This document shows positions 7,947 to 16,379 of a stretch of 64,000 nt of DNA, piece by piece. Under the pieces are notes generated by a model. It saw nothing but the letters and a program-made list of their open reading frames with translations, was not told where the DNA came from and made no database searches. Source of the stretch: Pseudomonas sp. CFII64 (GTDB lineage Bacteria; Pseudomonadota; Gammaproteobacteria; Pseudomonadales; Pseudomonadaceae); NCBI RefSeq assembly GCF_000416235.1, contig NZ_ATLO01000042.1, positions 372,001 through 436,000 of the forward strand, given 5' to 3'. The position numbers and the translations under genes were made by a program. The number at the start of each line of letters is the position of its first letter. Position 1 is the first letter of the stretch.

Positions 7947-10070
7947 CTAGAAACTGAAATCCACCTTGGTCCACAAGGTACGCCCCGGTTCATTGAGCGC
8001 CCGGTCGCCAGCAAATCCGAAGCCAGCGTCGCCCGCCAGATTCAGATGTTCGGTGTAGTTCTTGTCGAACAGATTGTCCACGCCGGCACTGACTTTCAGC
8101 TGCTTGCTCAGCTTGTAGCTGCCATTGAACGAGAACACCCCAAAACCGGCGCTCTTGCCAAAGTCCTGGCCGACCACGTTGCCCTTCCCTTCGGCGACCC
8201 GGTTTTGCTCCGCCACCAGCCGCCATAACGCCCCGGCACTCCACAGTTCCCGCTCATACGTCAGGCCAAGCTTGCCCTCCAGTGGCGGCATTTGCGGCAG
8301 CGCCTGCCCATCCGAACTGTTCTTGCCCCAGGCATAAGCCAGGGTCGCGTCGGTTTTCCAGTGGGTAGCCAGGCGATAGGCGAAGCCCAATTCGCCGCCC
8401 ATGATCCTTGCGTCCACGTTGGACGCCTGGGACGTCGTGCTGCCCATCATGTTGGTGCTGTAGTCGAACAGAATGAAGTCGCGCACCTGCCCCACATAGC
8501 CGGACGCCCAGGCCTGCAAGTCATCACCGTTGTACTGTGCGCCGAAGTCCAGCTGGGTGGTTTTCTCGGGCTTTATGCCGTCGAAGGCGTTACGGCTACC
8601 GCTTGGCCCGTTATTGGGGGAAAACAGCTCCCAGTAATCAGGAAAACGCTGCACATGACCGATGCCGGCATACAGGGTGGTTGGCGAGTCCGCAAGGTCG
8701 TATTCGTAACGGACGAAACCACTGGGCAAGGTGTCGGACCGGGTATCGTCGGCCGTAGGGTTGGTCGCTTGGCTGGACATGCCGCGCAGCGTATCGCGGT
8801 AATCCTTGGCTGACGCCCGATCAAGGCGAGCGCCGCCGACCAGCCGACGACCCTCGGCGGCGAACCAGGTCATTTCGGCGAAACCGCCGTAGTCGTGCTC
8901 CACTGCATCGGTATTCCAGGCCACGGCGTCGGCGTCGGTATAGAACGCGGTCATCATGTTGTAGGTGGAGTTGCGCGTGCGATGTTCGCTGCGCATGGCG
9001 TCGACACCGGTCACCAGTTCCACATCGGCCCATTTCCAGGTGGCGGCCAGACGCGTGCCAAGGGTTCGTCGATCGACCTGCGAGGCCATGGGCATGCTCA
9101 TCATGCTGCTGGGATCGGGGGTGCGCAGCCGGAAGTTGTCCATGATGTGGTCGGCATAGTTGTAGTAGACCTGCGCTTCCAGCTTGTCCAGTACGCCGCC
9201 GAGGTTGCGCTTCTCGAAACGCAGCCCGAGGCTTTCCCGGGCCAGTTGCGAGCTGTCCATGCCCCGCCCGCCCAGACGCGCTTCGCCATTACCCTTGCCT
9301 GCCGTGAATTCCAGCAGCGTATCGGCATCCGGCGTCCAGCCCAGCGCGATGTCGGTATTCCATTTGTCCCAGCGCGACGGCACCGTGTTGCCGCCGCCAT
9401 CCTCGTAGTCATCAGCCCGGGACTGATTGCCCACCATGCGCAGATAACCTTGGGGTCCGCCCACCGCGCCGTCGAGGACCTTGTCGAAGCGGCCGTTGGA
9501 GCCCACCAGCACACTGCCATCAAGACGACTGCCCAGCTCAGCGAAATGCTCGGGGCCGCGCTCGAACAGCACCGTACCCGCCGAAGCTCCCGGCCCCCAT
9601 TGCACACTTTGTGGGCCTTTGATCACGGTAAGTTTGTCGAAGGTTTCCGGAGCGATGTAGGAGCTCGGCGCATCCATGCGCGCCGGACAGGCACCCAGCA
9701 TCAGCCCGCCATTGGTGCGCAGGTTCAAGCGCGAGCCGAACATGCCTCGCAGAACCGGATCGCCATTGGAGCCGCCGCTGCGAATCGCGGAAAAACCCGG
9801 AATGGTCTTCAGATAGTCAGTGCCATCGCTGGCAGGCACCGGCTGACGCGCTTCTTTCGGGTTGGTGACGATGGTCAACGGCGAGCTCTGCTGCACGGCG
9901 GTGATGACCACCGGTGACAAGTCCAGCGGCAGCGTCGCTGATTCGCTGTCAATCGGTGCCCCGAGGACAATGCCAGGCAAGGCCAGGCCGAGAAACAGGC
10001 CAAAGGCGTGACGCCCGCGTAGACGTGAAAGATCCAGGTGAAAGGCAGGCTCGTTCTGAGTCGAGTACAT
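7947..10070 (-). CDS. oprC: TonB-dependent copper receptor OprC
   Basis: A 707-residue outer-membrane receptor. The start at 10070 gives a signal peptide (GLFLGLALPGIVLG). The plug domain (about residues 60-190) has the OprC/NosA-type motif GLMLGACPARMDAPSSY and the TonB-receptor sequence TVIKGPQSVQWG. The remainder is a 22-strand barrel ending in the C-terminal Phe of an outer-membrane protein (KVDFSF). Several Met-rich stretches (SSMMSMPMAS, YNMMTAF, TNMMGS) may bind copper. OprC imports copper in Pseudomonas and is usually repressed by high copper. The gene follows a DUF2946 gene that is probably in the same transcript. Confidence 0.9.
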   Translation of the reverse strand: MYSTQNEPAFHLDLSRLRGRHAFGLFLGLALPGIVLGAPIDSESATLPLDLSPVVITAVQQSSPLTIVTNPKEARQPVPASDGTDYLKTIPGFSAIRSGGSNGDPVLRGMFGSRLNLRTNGGLMLGACPARMDAPSSYIAPETFDKLTVIKGPQSVQWGPGASAGTVLFERGPEHFAELGSRLDGSVLVGSNGRFDKVLDGAVGGPQGYLRMVGNQSRADDYEDGGGNTVPSRWDKWNTDIALGWTPDADTLLEFTAGKGNGEARLGGRGMDSSQLARESLGLRFEKRNLGGVLDKLEAQVYYNYADHIMDNFRLRTPDPSSMMSMPMASQVDRRTLGTRLAATWKWADVELVTGVDAMRSEHRTRNSTYNMMTAFYTDADAVAWNTDAVEHDYGGFAEMTWFAAEGRRLVGGARLDRASAKDYRDTLRGMSSQATNPTADDTRSDTLPSGFVRYEYDLADSPTTLYAGIGHVQRFPDYWELFSPNNGPSGSRNAFDGIKPEKTTQLDFGAQYNGDDLQAWASGYVGQVRDFILFDYSTNMMGSTTSQASNVDARIMGGELGFAYRLATHWKTDATLAYAWGKNSSDGQALPQMPPLEGKLGLTYERELWSAGALWRLVAEQNRVAEGKGNVVGQDFGKSAGFGVFSFNGSYKLSKQLKVSAGVDNLFDKNYTEHLNLAGDAGFGFAGDRALNEPGRTLWTKVDFSF

Positions 10071-10189
10071 AAAGACATCCGATGAAAAGTCAGGTGATGG
10101 CTGCCAGCACAACGGCAAACGGCGCGCGCACAGACTTGCGTCGGCGCACGGGTCGATGAGCATTGTTCAGCAGCGGATGGCAGTGACGT

Positions 10190-10612
10190 TCAGCGGGAGG
10201 AAAATGGCGGCGCTCGACTCCGGGCACCTGGAAATACTGGCGCAAGGACCTGCTGCGGGGTAAACGAGGTTGCCGGTACCGCCGCTGGCACGATGCCTAG
10301 TGGCGCGACAATCAGGTTGGATTCGGTGATCGGTGGGTGCTGGAACAGCAGCGTGCAATAGCCGCATTTTTCCCAGATGACCAGATCATGATGTCCGCCC
10401 GGCGCGGCAGGCCTGGAAACCTGCGCCATGCCGGGCATGTCGTCGCAGGCCATATCGTGGGCCATCGACACGCCCATGCCATGGGCCATGCTCGCGCCCT
10501 GAGAGATCAGCGGGCCGACGAACACCATCAGCATGGCGAATATGCCCAGCCAGGCGCCGATACCGTGCCGACTGCCCAGGCCTGCGCGGCCCCTGATCAA
10601 TCCCTTGCGCAT
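10190..10612 (-). CDS. DUF2946 family membrane-anchored protein, Met/His-rich
   Basis: A 140-residue protein from the ATG at 10612; an in-frame ATG at 10690 is also possible and neither has a strong ribosome-binding site. One hydrophobic segment (about 18-38) is followed by a Met/His-rich stretch (residues 41-62, MAHGMGVSMAHDMACDDMPG) and a CGYC motif (C83, C86) then HPP. DUF2946 proteins are commonly found beside OprC and copper genes in Pseudomonas. The Met, His and Cys content suggests a copper-handling role at the membrane, which is inference. It lies 119 bp upstream of oprC on the same strand. Confidence 0.75.
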   Translation of the reverse strand: MRKGLIRGRAGLGSRHGIGAWLGIFAMLMVFVGPLISQGASMAHGMGVSMAHDMACDDMPGMAQVSRPAAPGGHHDLVIWEKCGYCTLLFQHPPITESNLIVAPLGIVPAAVPATSFTPQQVLAPVFPGARSRAPPFSSR

Positions 10613-10907
10613 TCTTTCAACGCCACGCGTGCCCGTCGCCGAGGACTGATGTCTGGCATGGAGCAATCGATGGAGTGCAGGGACGTTCATGGCCGGGAAA
10701 TGTAACACCGCCGGTACAGGTTCGACATCGCCCGGCACAGGCTTTGCGCGACTTCGATGCGCCCCGCGCCGCGCAAAGCCCCGGCGGACAAGCGCTGCGT
10801 CGCGCGTTGCGACATAAGCGCACAGCGGGGAACTTTCCGCTGTGCTACCGGCAACGTGGCTGATTTTTCAGTGTCCAGTCCTGAATAGGTTTACACCTGG
10901 AACAGGC

Positions 10908-12098
10908 TCAGGCAGCCGAAACCGCCTGGGCCCGTTTCATACTCAGCATTGCCAACACCGCAACCACCGCGACGATGGCGCTGAACAGCTCGCCCACATG
11001 CCGCAGGCCGAACACCGGCACACTGACGCCGACCGCGATGACCGGCAGCGACATGGAGAAATAAAACACCACGAACAATGCCGAGCTGACCGCTGCCTTG
11101 TGGTGCGCGGGGCTGGCCGCCGTCACTGCGCCCATGCCAGCGCGGAACACCATGCCTTGGCCTATCCCGGCCAACGCACCCGCGATCATCAGTAAACCCA
11201 GCTGCTCGGTAGAAATGCTCAAGCCCAAGGTCACCATGCCCAGGATCAACCCGGCGCAGCCGGTGGTCATGTGCGAACGCGCGGGTATCCATTGCAAGGC
11301 GGCCTGGCCGACTACCGAGGCAGCGAAAAACGAACCGACCACCGCACCGATCACCACGCCATCGGACTGCCCCATTACCTGACGCATGATCGACGGCACC
11401 ATGCTGGTAAACAACCCGGCGACGCTGAATCCGGCCATCCCGGCAATCGCCGCCGGTATGAACATCGCGCGTACTCCCGGCGGAATCGACGGACGCATGA
11501 CCCGCAAGCGCGGCACGGGCGGACGCTCGACGGTTTCCTGAGCCAACGCGATCCCCAGCATCGCCAGCGCCAGACAACCCAGATGCAACCAGAACACCAG
11601 ATGCAACGGCTGCGGCAGGTATTGCGACGTCAGGCCGGCCAGCAACGGGCCGAGACCGAGGCCGAACATATTGGCTGCAGTGGCAATCAACGTCGCGCGC
11701 CCGCTCCAGCTTTTCGGCGCCAGTTCGATAATCGCCACGGTAGCGGTGCCGGTCATGATCCCGGCAGAAAATCCGGAAAACAGCCGCCCCAGCAGCAAGC
11801 CGCCAATGGAATCGCAGAACAGGAAAATCACCGCGCTGATCCCGCCCATCAGCAGGCCCGCGCACAACATCGGTCGCCGGCCTATCTGATCCGACCAACT
11901 GCCAACCGCCAGCAACGCAGCAATAACGCCCAATGCATAGATGGCAAAGATCAAGGTGACCCAGGTTTCACCAAAGCCCATTTGCTGCTGGTAATACACG
12001 TAAAGCGGCGTGGGCAACGTGGTGCCGATCATGGCGATCAGCAAAGCGCAGGCAACCAGAAAGAAGCCTCGGCGCGAAGGTGAATCAGACTCGGTCAT
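10908..12098 (-). CDS. Major facilitator superfamily transporter
   Basis: A 396-residue protein with about 12 hydrophobic segments. The start at 12098 has ACGGAGC upstream. Loop 2-3 has the MFS signature GSWSDQIGRRPML (about residues 65-77). The pattern suits drug or metabolite exporters of the DHA1 type; the substrate cannot be read from the sequence. It is upstream of and co-directional with the copper genes, but nearly 300 bp separate it from the DUF2946 start, so co-transcription is not implied. No dedicated regulator is adjacent except the Rrf2 gene at 12215. Confidence 0.85.
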   Translation of the reverse strand: MTESDSPSRRGFFLVACALLIAMIGTTLPTPLYVYYQQQMGFGETWVTLIFAIYALGVIAALLAVGSWSDQIGRRPMLCAGLLMGGISAVIFLFCDSIGGLLLGRLFSGFSAGIMTGTATVAIIELAPKSWSGRATLIATAANMFGLGLGPLLAGLTSQYLPQPLHLVFWLHLGCLALAMLGIALAQETVERPPVPRLRVMRPSIPPGVRAMFIPAAIAGMAGFSVAGLFTSMVPSIMRQVMGQSDGVVIGAVVGSFFAASVVGQAALQWIPARSHMTTGCAGLILGMVTLGLSISTEQLGLLMIAGALAGIGQGMVFRAGMGAVTAASPAHHKAAVSSALFVVFYFSMSLPVIAVGVSVPVFGLRHVGELFSAIVAVVAVLAMLSMKRAQAVSAA

Positions 12099-12214
12099 GC
12101 TCCGTCCCCGGTTGAATATCCAGTGTGGTGATCCCGGCGGATGGGCCGGGGCCGACAATAGTAACGAGGGCTTGGATACAGCAGCAGGGAAATGTTGCAA
12201 ATAAATTCCGGCGG

Positions 12215-12775
12215 TTACTGCGAGATGTCGACCAGTGCAATGGATTGCGGCTCATCGCTACTCGCACCTTTGTGTTCCCGGCGCTCATTCATCCAGCCAT
12301 CGACCTGGCTGAAAAATACCGGCGGTGCCTTGCGTCCGAAACGCCGGCCCAGATCCAGAATGGTCTGTTGCGCGAGGGCCTCTTCCATGCGTTTTTGCGC
12401 GACCAGCATCGCGCCATGAATGCCGCAAGTCCCTTCTGTGGCCCAGGCTGGCGGCTGTCCATCGAACACCGCGCAACGGCCGCGAATGTCGCGACATTCA
12501 AAAATGGATTTCTTGCCGTCGATGGCCGTGACGATATCCAGCAGGGTGATTTCGTCAGACGGACGCGCCAGCTTGAAACCACCGCGCACACCTTCGGTGG
12601 CAACCACCAGTTTCGCCCTCGCCAGCTTGGTGAACACCTTCGCCAGGTATTCGTGGGGCACACCTTGCAACTCGGCCAGGTCACGCACGCTGGCTTCACG
12701 ACTGTCGCCACGATCGTCGAGCAAAAACAAGAGGCAGTGGATGCCGTACTCGACCCCTGCACTGTAAAGCGCCAT
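12215..12775 (-). CDS. Rrf2 family transcriptional regulator with three cysteines
   Basis: A 186-residue regulator; the ATG at 12775 has CGGAGATAT upstream. The winged helix covers residues 1-70 (YGIHCLLFLL, LAELQGVPHEYLAKVFTKL, GVRGGFKLARP). The C-terminal part has C94, C101 and C117 (CRDIRGRC and GTCGIH), an arrangement like that of Fe-S or redox-sensing Rrf2 proteins (IscR, NsrR, RsrR), though the spacing (X6, X15) is not that of classic NsrR. C14 is also present. It is divergent from the flavoprotein gene at 13095, its probable target, and a dyad overlaps its own start region. Confidence 0.88.
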   Translation of the reverse strand: MALYSAGVEYGIHCLLFLLDDRGDSREASVRDLAELQGVPHEYLAKVFTKLARAKLVVATEGVRGGFKLARPSDEITLLDIVTAIDGKKSIFECRDIRGRCAVFDGQPPAWATEGTCGIHGAMLVAQKRMEEALAQQTILDLGRRFGRKAPPVFFSQVDGWMNERREHKGASSDEPQSIALVDISQ

Positions 12776-12784
12776 GAATATCTC

Positions 12785-12799
12785 CGACTGATTTAGTCG
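12785..12799. promoter_or_regulatory. Dyad upstream of the Rrf2 start, candidate autoregulatory operator
   Basis: CGACT-gattt-AGTCG is a perfect 5+5 dyad overlapping the leader of the Rrf2 mRNA, immediately upstream of its ribosome-binding site. It shares CTGATTTA with the sequence at 12951-12958, beside the second dyad, so both could bind the same regulator. The assignment is inference from position and symmetry. Confidence 0.45.
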
Positions 12800-12957
12800 C
12801 CAAATGTAGCAAAAAGCCTTGGTCCTGACAATCAGCAACGGCCAGTCGGCAAACCAGCAAAAATATCGATGGTGCCTGACTATCCGCAATAGAGCGGTCA
12901 TCCGGCCAATCCAGCAAGCAGCATTGGCTTACCGATGAAAAATAACTTGTCTGATTT

Positions 12958-12982
12958 AACTACGATCAATAGAGTCGTAGTT
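12958..12982. promoter_or_regulatory. Dyad upstream of the NDH-2-like gene, candidate Rrf2 operator
   Basis: AACTACGA (12958-12965) and TCGTAGTT (12975-12982) form an 8-bp perfect inverted repeat with a 9-base spacer, in the divergent promoter region between the Rrf2 and flavoprotein genes and about 110 bp upstream of the latter. The size (25 bp) is that of Rrf2 operators. The rest of this 320-bp gap shows no other feature. Confidence 0.5.
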
Positions 12983-13094
12983 ATCGAGTAAGCAGGGACG
13001 CAGCGCCAACGTAACGATGCGCGTCCGTTCTCTGCGTAGTCAGGGCGCTACGAACTCGACTCACTCAATCGACTCATCTTTGAAGGGCACAACC

Positions 13095-14300
13095 ATGAAG
13101 CAGCAGATTTTGATCGTCGGTGCAGGATTCGGTGGCATGTGGAGCGCGCTGAGTGCAATGCGCCTGATTGATCAACAAGGTCAGCAGGACATTGAAGTCA
13201 CGGTGCTGGCGCCACAGGCACAATTGCGCGTCCGGCCGCGTTTCTACGAAGCCCAGGTGCACGGCATGCAGGCGCCACTGGGCGACTTGTTCGAAGCCGT
13301 CGGCGTCAACTTTGTCCAGGGTGCTGCGGAGCAGATCGATGTCGCAGGCAAGCGTGTCGGCTACACCAATGCCAATGGCGTCAAAGGCATCTTGAGTTAT
13401 GACCGTCTGGTGCTCGCCAGCGGCAGCAGCGTGGTGCGACCGAACGTTCCGGGGTTGCTGGAGCACGCATTCGATGTGGATCGCATTGAAGAAGCCAGCC
13501 GACTTGAAGCGCATATCAACGCCCTGAGTCAGCTTCCTGAATCCGCAGCACGTAACACCGTGGTCGTGGCCGGCGGTGGTTTTACCGGGATCGAGACGGC
13601 GACCGAACTACCACAGCGTCTGCGCGCTGCGCTGGGCTACGACGCTGATATCAAGGTCATCGTCGTCGACCGAGGTGCGCAAATCGGCGCGGCATTGGGC
13701 GAATCGCTGCAACCTTTGATCGCCGAAGCCAGCGCCAGTCTGGGCGTGCAATGGCGGGTCAATTCCACGGTCGCTTCGGTGGATGCAGAGGGCATCACGC
13801 TCGCTGATGGGCAGCGTATCGAAGCCAATACCGTGGTCTGGACGGCGGGCGTTCGCGCCAGCAGCCTGACCGAGCAAATTGCTGCCAAACGCGACAACTT
13901 CGGCCGACTGCATGTGGATCGCAATCTGAAAGTGCTCGGCCAGGACGCAATCTATGCCACCGGCGATGTGGCCTATGCCGCAACGGATGATCTGGGTAAC
14001 TACGCGATGATGACCTGTCAGCACGCTATTGCCCTGGGCCGCTCGGCGGGCAACAACGTCGCAGCCGACCTGCTGGGCGTCGCGCCGATCCCCTACAGCC
14101 AGGTGAAATACGTGACCTGCCTGGATCTGGGCGCCTGGGGCGCGGTCTTCACCGAAGGCTGGGATCGCCAGGTCAAGTACGTGAAAGAAGAAGGTAAACA
14201 GCTCAAGACGCAGATCAACACCCAGTGGATCTACCCACCGGCGGCCAATCGTGCAGAAGCGCTGGCGGCGGCTGATCCGTTGATACCTGTGGTGGCATAA
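13095..14300 (+). CDS. NDH-2-like NAD(P)/FAD-dependent oxidoreductase
   Basis: A 401-residue two-dinucleotide-binding flavoprotein. The FAD Rossmann motif is GAGFGGMWSA (about residues 9-18) and the NAD motif is AGGGFTGIETATEL (about 160-173). A third family signature, YATGDVA, marks the FAD ribityl site near residue 295. It resembles type II NADH dehydrogenases but is shorter and has no clear C-terminal membrane helix, so it may be a soluble or peripheral quinone reductase. It is divergent from an Rrf2 gene with candidate operators between them, so redox or nitrosative control is plausible. Confidence 0.85.
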   Translation: MKQQILIVGAGFGGMWSALSAMRLIDQQGQQDIEVTVLAPQAQLRVRPRFYEAQVHGMQAPLGDLFEAVGVNFVQGAAEQIDVAGKRVGYTNANGVKGILSYDRLVLASGSSVVRPNVPGLLEHAFDVDRIEEASRLEAHINALSQLPESAARNTVVVAGGGFTGIETATELPQRLRAALGYDADIKVIVVDRGAQIGAALGESLQPLIAEASASLGVQWRVNSTVASVDAEGITLADGQRIEANTVVWTAGVRASSLTEQIAAKRDNFGRLHVDRNLKVLGQDAIYATGDVAYAATDDLGNYAMMTCQHAIALGRSAGNNVAADLLGVAPIPYSQVKYVTCLDLGAWGAVFTEGWDRQVKYVKEEGKQLKTQINTQWIYPPAANRAEALAAADPLIPVVA

Positions 14301-14389
14301 GCCGCCGCACGTCAGCGGTTGGAGCAAGGCTTGCCCTCAAAATCACCCGACGGTCCATGCGCAGCACAATCCAGGGTTACGTCATTTCC

Positions 14390-14494
14390 TGTGGGAGAGG
14401 CCATGTCCTCGATGGCTGTAATGTCAGCACTGCTTGTAGGTCAGGCAGATCTGGTCGTCCGGGCTGATTTTCGAGGACAAGTCCTCTCCCACAA
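14390..14494. repeat. REPIN-like inverted pair of REP sequences
   Basis: TGTGGGAGAGGCCATGTCCT begins at 14390 and its inverted partner TCGAGGACAAGTCCTCTCCC begins at 14471. This is the same element as at 2121-2228. It lies in the gap between the flavoprotein stop and the leftward DUF3833 gene stop, where both transcripts converge. Confidence 0.78.
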
Positions 14495-14553
14495 ACGCCC
14501 TGTCCCATACGGTCAGGCATTCCGACTATAGAATTTCCAACGAGGTTTTTTGC

Positions 14554-15075
14554 CTACTGCTTGCGAAAAAACAACGTCACTTGTCCCAGCTCCACACCCA
14601 GCTTGCTCATATAGGAACGATTGGCCAGGGTCTGGTCGTCCAGCAAATACATCCAGTCATCGAAACGTACTTCGTAGGTCTTGCCGTCCACCGGCAGGTT
14701 CAGCACGTAGTTCCAGTGGAAGGTATTGCCGGAAACCTCGCCAAACGCTTCGCCCACCACATCGCTCGCCGTGCCCTTCCACTTGCCCTGCCCCGTCGGG
14801 ACCAGGGTCCAGACCCGGGTTTGCCTGGTGCCGTCGCTGTAGTTGAAGGCCTCGTGCATGATCAGCTTGTCGCCTTCGCTGCGACCGTTGATCACCACAT
14901 GAAATCGCTTGGTCACCTCCCCCGAGCGCTTCTGGAAAATTCCTGACGCCAAGACCTGTCCGGTGAAATAGTCGCGCAGGTCGAGCTTCGGCGTTTCCTG
15001 GCTGTATTGACTGACCTGTTCCCCAGCGCAACCCGCCAGGCCGATACACAACAACAAAACGATTCTTTTCAGCAT
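14554..15075 (-). CDS. DUF3833 family lipoprotein
   Basis: A 173-residue protein with a short lipoprotein signal (LLLCIGLAGCAG, Cys at about 16). The mature part fits DUF3833: LDLRDYFTGQVLASGIFQKR, HEAFNYSDG and LDDQTLANRSYMSKLG. Function is unknown. In many Proteobacteria DUF3833 and chalcone-isomerase-like genes travel together in larger sets with a CFA-synthase-like methyltransferase, DUF1365 and a flavin oxidase. Here only this pair remains. It follows the chalcone-isomerase-like gene by 30 bp, so they are probably co-transcribed. Confidence 0.85.
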   Translation of the reverse strand: MLKRIVLLLCIGLAGCAGEQVSQYSQETPKLDLRDYFTGQVLASGIFQKRSGEVTKRFHVVINGRSEGDKLIMHEAFNYSDGTRQTRVWTLVPTGQGKWKGTASDVVGEAFGEVSGNTFHWNYVLNLPVDGKTYEVRFDDWMYLLDDQTLANRSYMSKLGVELGQVTLFFRKQ

Positions 15076-15105
15076 GGTGCGTTCCTCAATTACAGGGGGT
15101 GCGGA

Positions 15106-15624
15106 TCACGGAGCTGCCGTGCCCAACAACTGTTCGCGCAGATTGGAGTTGCGGCTGTCAGCCGCCAGCCAGATATCGAAGAAAGCCTTGGCAAACGCCG
15201 GATCCCGCACAACCTCATGCAACGTGTCGCCCACGTAAAAGCGTGCCTCCCGACCCGGCAGGTTCACGCCGATGATCCTTGTACCTTCCTGCACATCGAC
15301 AAATGCCAGGTGCATCTGCTCGCGCCAAATTGCCAGTTGTGCAGCGCTCACCTGCGAGCCTGAAGTGCGCTTGATCTCATCGATGCTGGCGTCCACCAGC
15401 TCCTCGCGAGAAATGGAACGGTGATACGTCAGTTCAAGGGCAAATGGCTTCTCGGTTTGCAACGGCTTGTGGGTGCTCCACATCCGCGCGGTGTAAATTC
15501 TGAAACCGTACATACGAAACTCACCGCTACCGACGAGCTGCGCATTGGGCAAGGCGTCCTGCCAGCCTGCCGCCAGACTTGTGCCGCTCAACAACCAGAC
15601 TAACCACAACCATGGGCGCGTCAT
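15106..15624 (-). CDS. Periplasmic chalcone-isomerase-like protein
   Basis: A 172-residue protein; the ATG at 15624 with GTGAGG upstream is preferred to one 15 bases earlier. A signal peptide (LWLVWLLSGTSLAAG) is followed by a chalcone-isomerase-like fold (FRMYGFRIYTARMW, LELTYHRSISREELVDASIDEI, PGREARFYVGDTLHEV). Bacterial members are not known to act on chalcones, so the name indicates fold only. It leads a two-gene unit with the DUF3833 lipoprotein and sits just after the terminator of the preceding operon. Confidence 0.82.
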   Translation of the reverse strand: MTRPWLWLVWLLSGTSLAAGWQDALPNAQLVGSGEFRMYGFRIYTARMWSTHKPLQTEKPFALELTYHRSISREELVDASIDEIKRTSGSQVSAAQLAIWREQMHLAFVDVQEGTRIIGVNLPGREARFYVGDTLHEVVRDPAFAKAFFDIWLAADSRNSNLREQLLGTAAP

Positions 15625-15661
15625 GCAGGCCTCACTCAAAGCTGCAACATAAAAGAGGCAT

Positions 15662-15722
15662 AAAAAAGGTCAGTAACAGGGTGCAAGGCCAAGAGACCAC
15701 TACAACACCCTGCTACTGACCT
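15662..15722 (-). terminator. Rho-independent terminator of the leftward ABC/AhpD operon
   Basis: GGTCAGTAACAGGGTG (15668-15683) pairs with CACCCTGCTACTGACC (15706-15721) with one mismatch, giving a 16-bp stem with a 22-base loop. On the minus strand it is followed by a T-run (the A-run at 15662-15667). It lies about 70 bp after the stop of the AhpD-like gene, the last gene of the operon. Confidence 0.82.
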
Positions 15723-15791
15723 GAAAGATTAAAACTTATACGACAAATAGCCGCTTGTACAATATTAAGTCAAGATTATTCAAACACCCGA

Positions 15792-16379
15792 TTAGCCCGG
15801 GAAGACCGGTTCGCCCAGATTGAGCATTAAACGGTTGGCCCAGGCGAAGATTGCAATGGCGTGAATCAGGTCCAGTACCTCGCCGTCATTCAAGCCGTGA
15901 TCCCGCAATGGCTGGACGTTGCTCGCTCCCAGCGCGCCGGGCTCAAGGGTCAGGTCGATAGCGAACTGGACGATGGCTTTTTCCCGATCCGTGGTGCCCG
16001 CGGTCTGCGGATCGGCAAAAATCTGCGCGATCACATCGTTGCGCTTGGCCAGCTGTTCAAAGCGTTGCGCGTGGACCGATGCGCAGTACACGCAGCGGTT
16101 AATGCGCGACACCACGGTGCTCGCCAATTCCCGCTCGGCACGGGACAAACCGCCTGGTGCGTACATGATGGCGTTGAAGGCCAAGGAACGCTGACGGAGG
16201 ATTTCCGGGTCGTGGGCCAGTGTCAGGTAATAATCGGAAACCTTGGCCTGAGGATGGCTTTCTTCCAGCACCGCCACTTGTTCCGGGGTTGCACTGCCCA
16301 GATCGATGGTGGGCAACCAGGCTTTCCAGCCCAGCACTTCGCTGGTGAAGCCGTTGACGCGGATCGGTTCACTCATCAT
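15792..16379 (-). CDS. AhpD-like peroxidase-related protein (Avi_7169-type)
   Basis: A protein of 195 residues (194 if the second ATG is used) with a carboxymuconolactone decarboxylase fold. The redox motif CVYCASVH gives C96, C99 and H103, the pattern of alkylhydroperoxidase AhpD. As I recall it matches the alkylhydroperoxidase-domain family named after Avi_7169, which pairs with the Avi_7170-type CMD protein upstream, as here. Its ATG overlaps the stop of that gene (ATGA). It may reduce peroxides or oxidised products made by the flavin monooxygenase of the operon; that is inference. Confidence 0.85.
   Translation of the reverse strand: MMSEPIRVNGFTSEVLGWKAWLPTIDLGSATPEQVAVLEESHPQAKVSDYYLTLAHDPEILRQRSLAFNAIMYAPGGLSRAERELASTVVSRINRCVYCASVHAQRFEQLAKRNDVIAQIFADPQTAGTTDREKAIVQFAIDLTLEPGALGASNVQPLRDHGLNDGEVLDLIHAIAIFAWANRLMLNLGEPVFPG

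Noticed and set aside
10167..10367. A 66-codon minus-strand frame beside the DUF2946 gene
   Set aside because: It is in another frame of the same strand overlapping the DUF2946 coding region and shows no family features.
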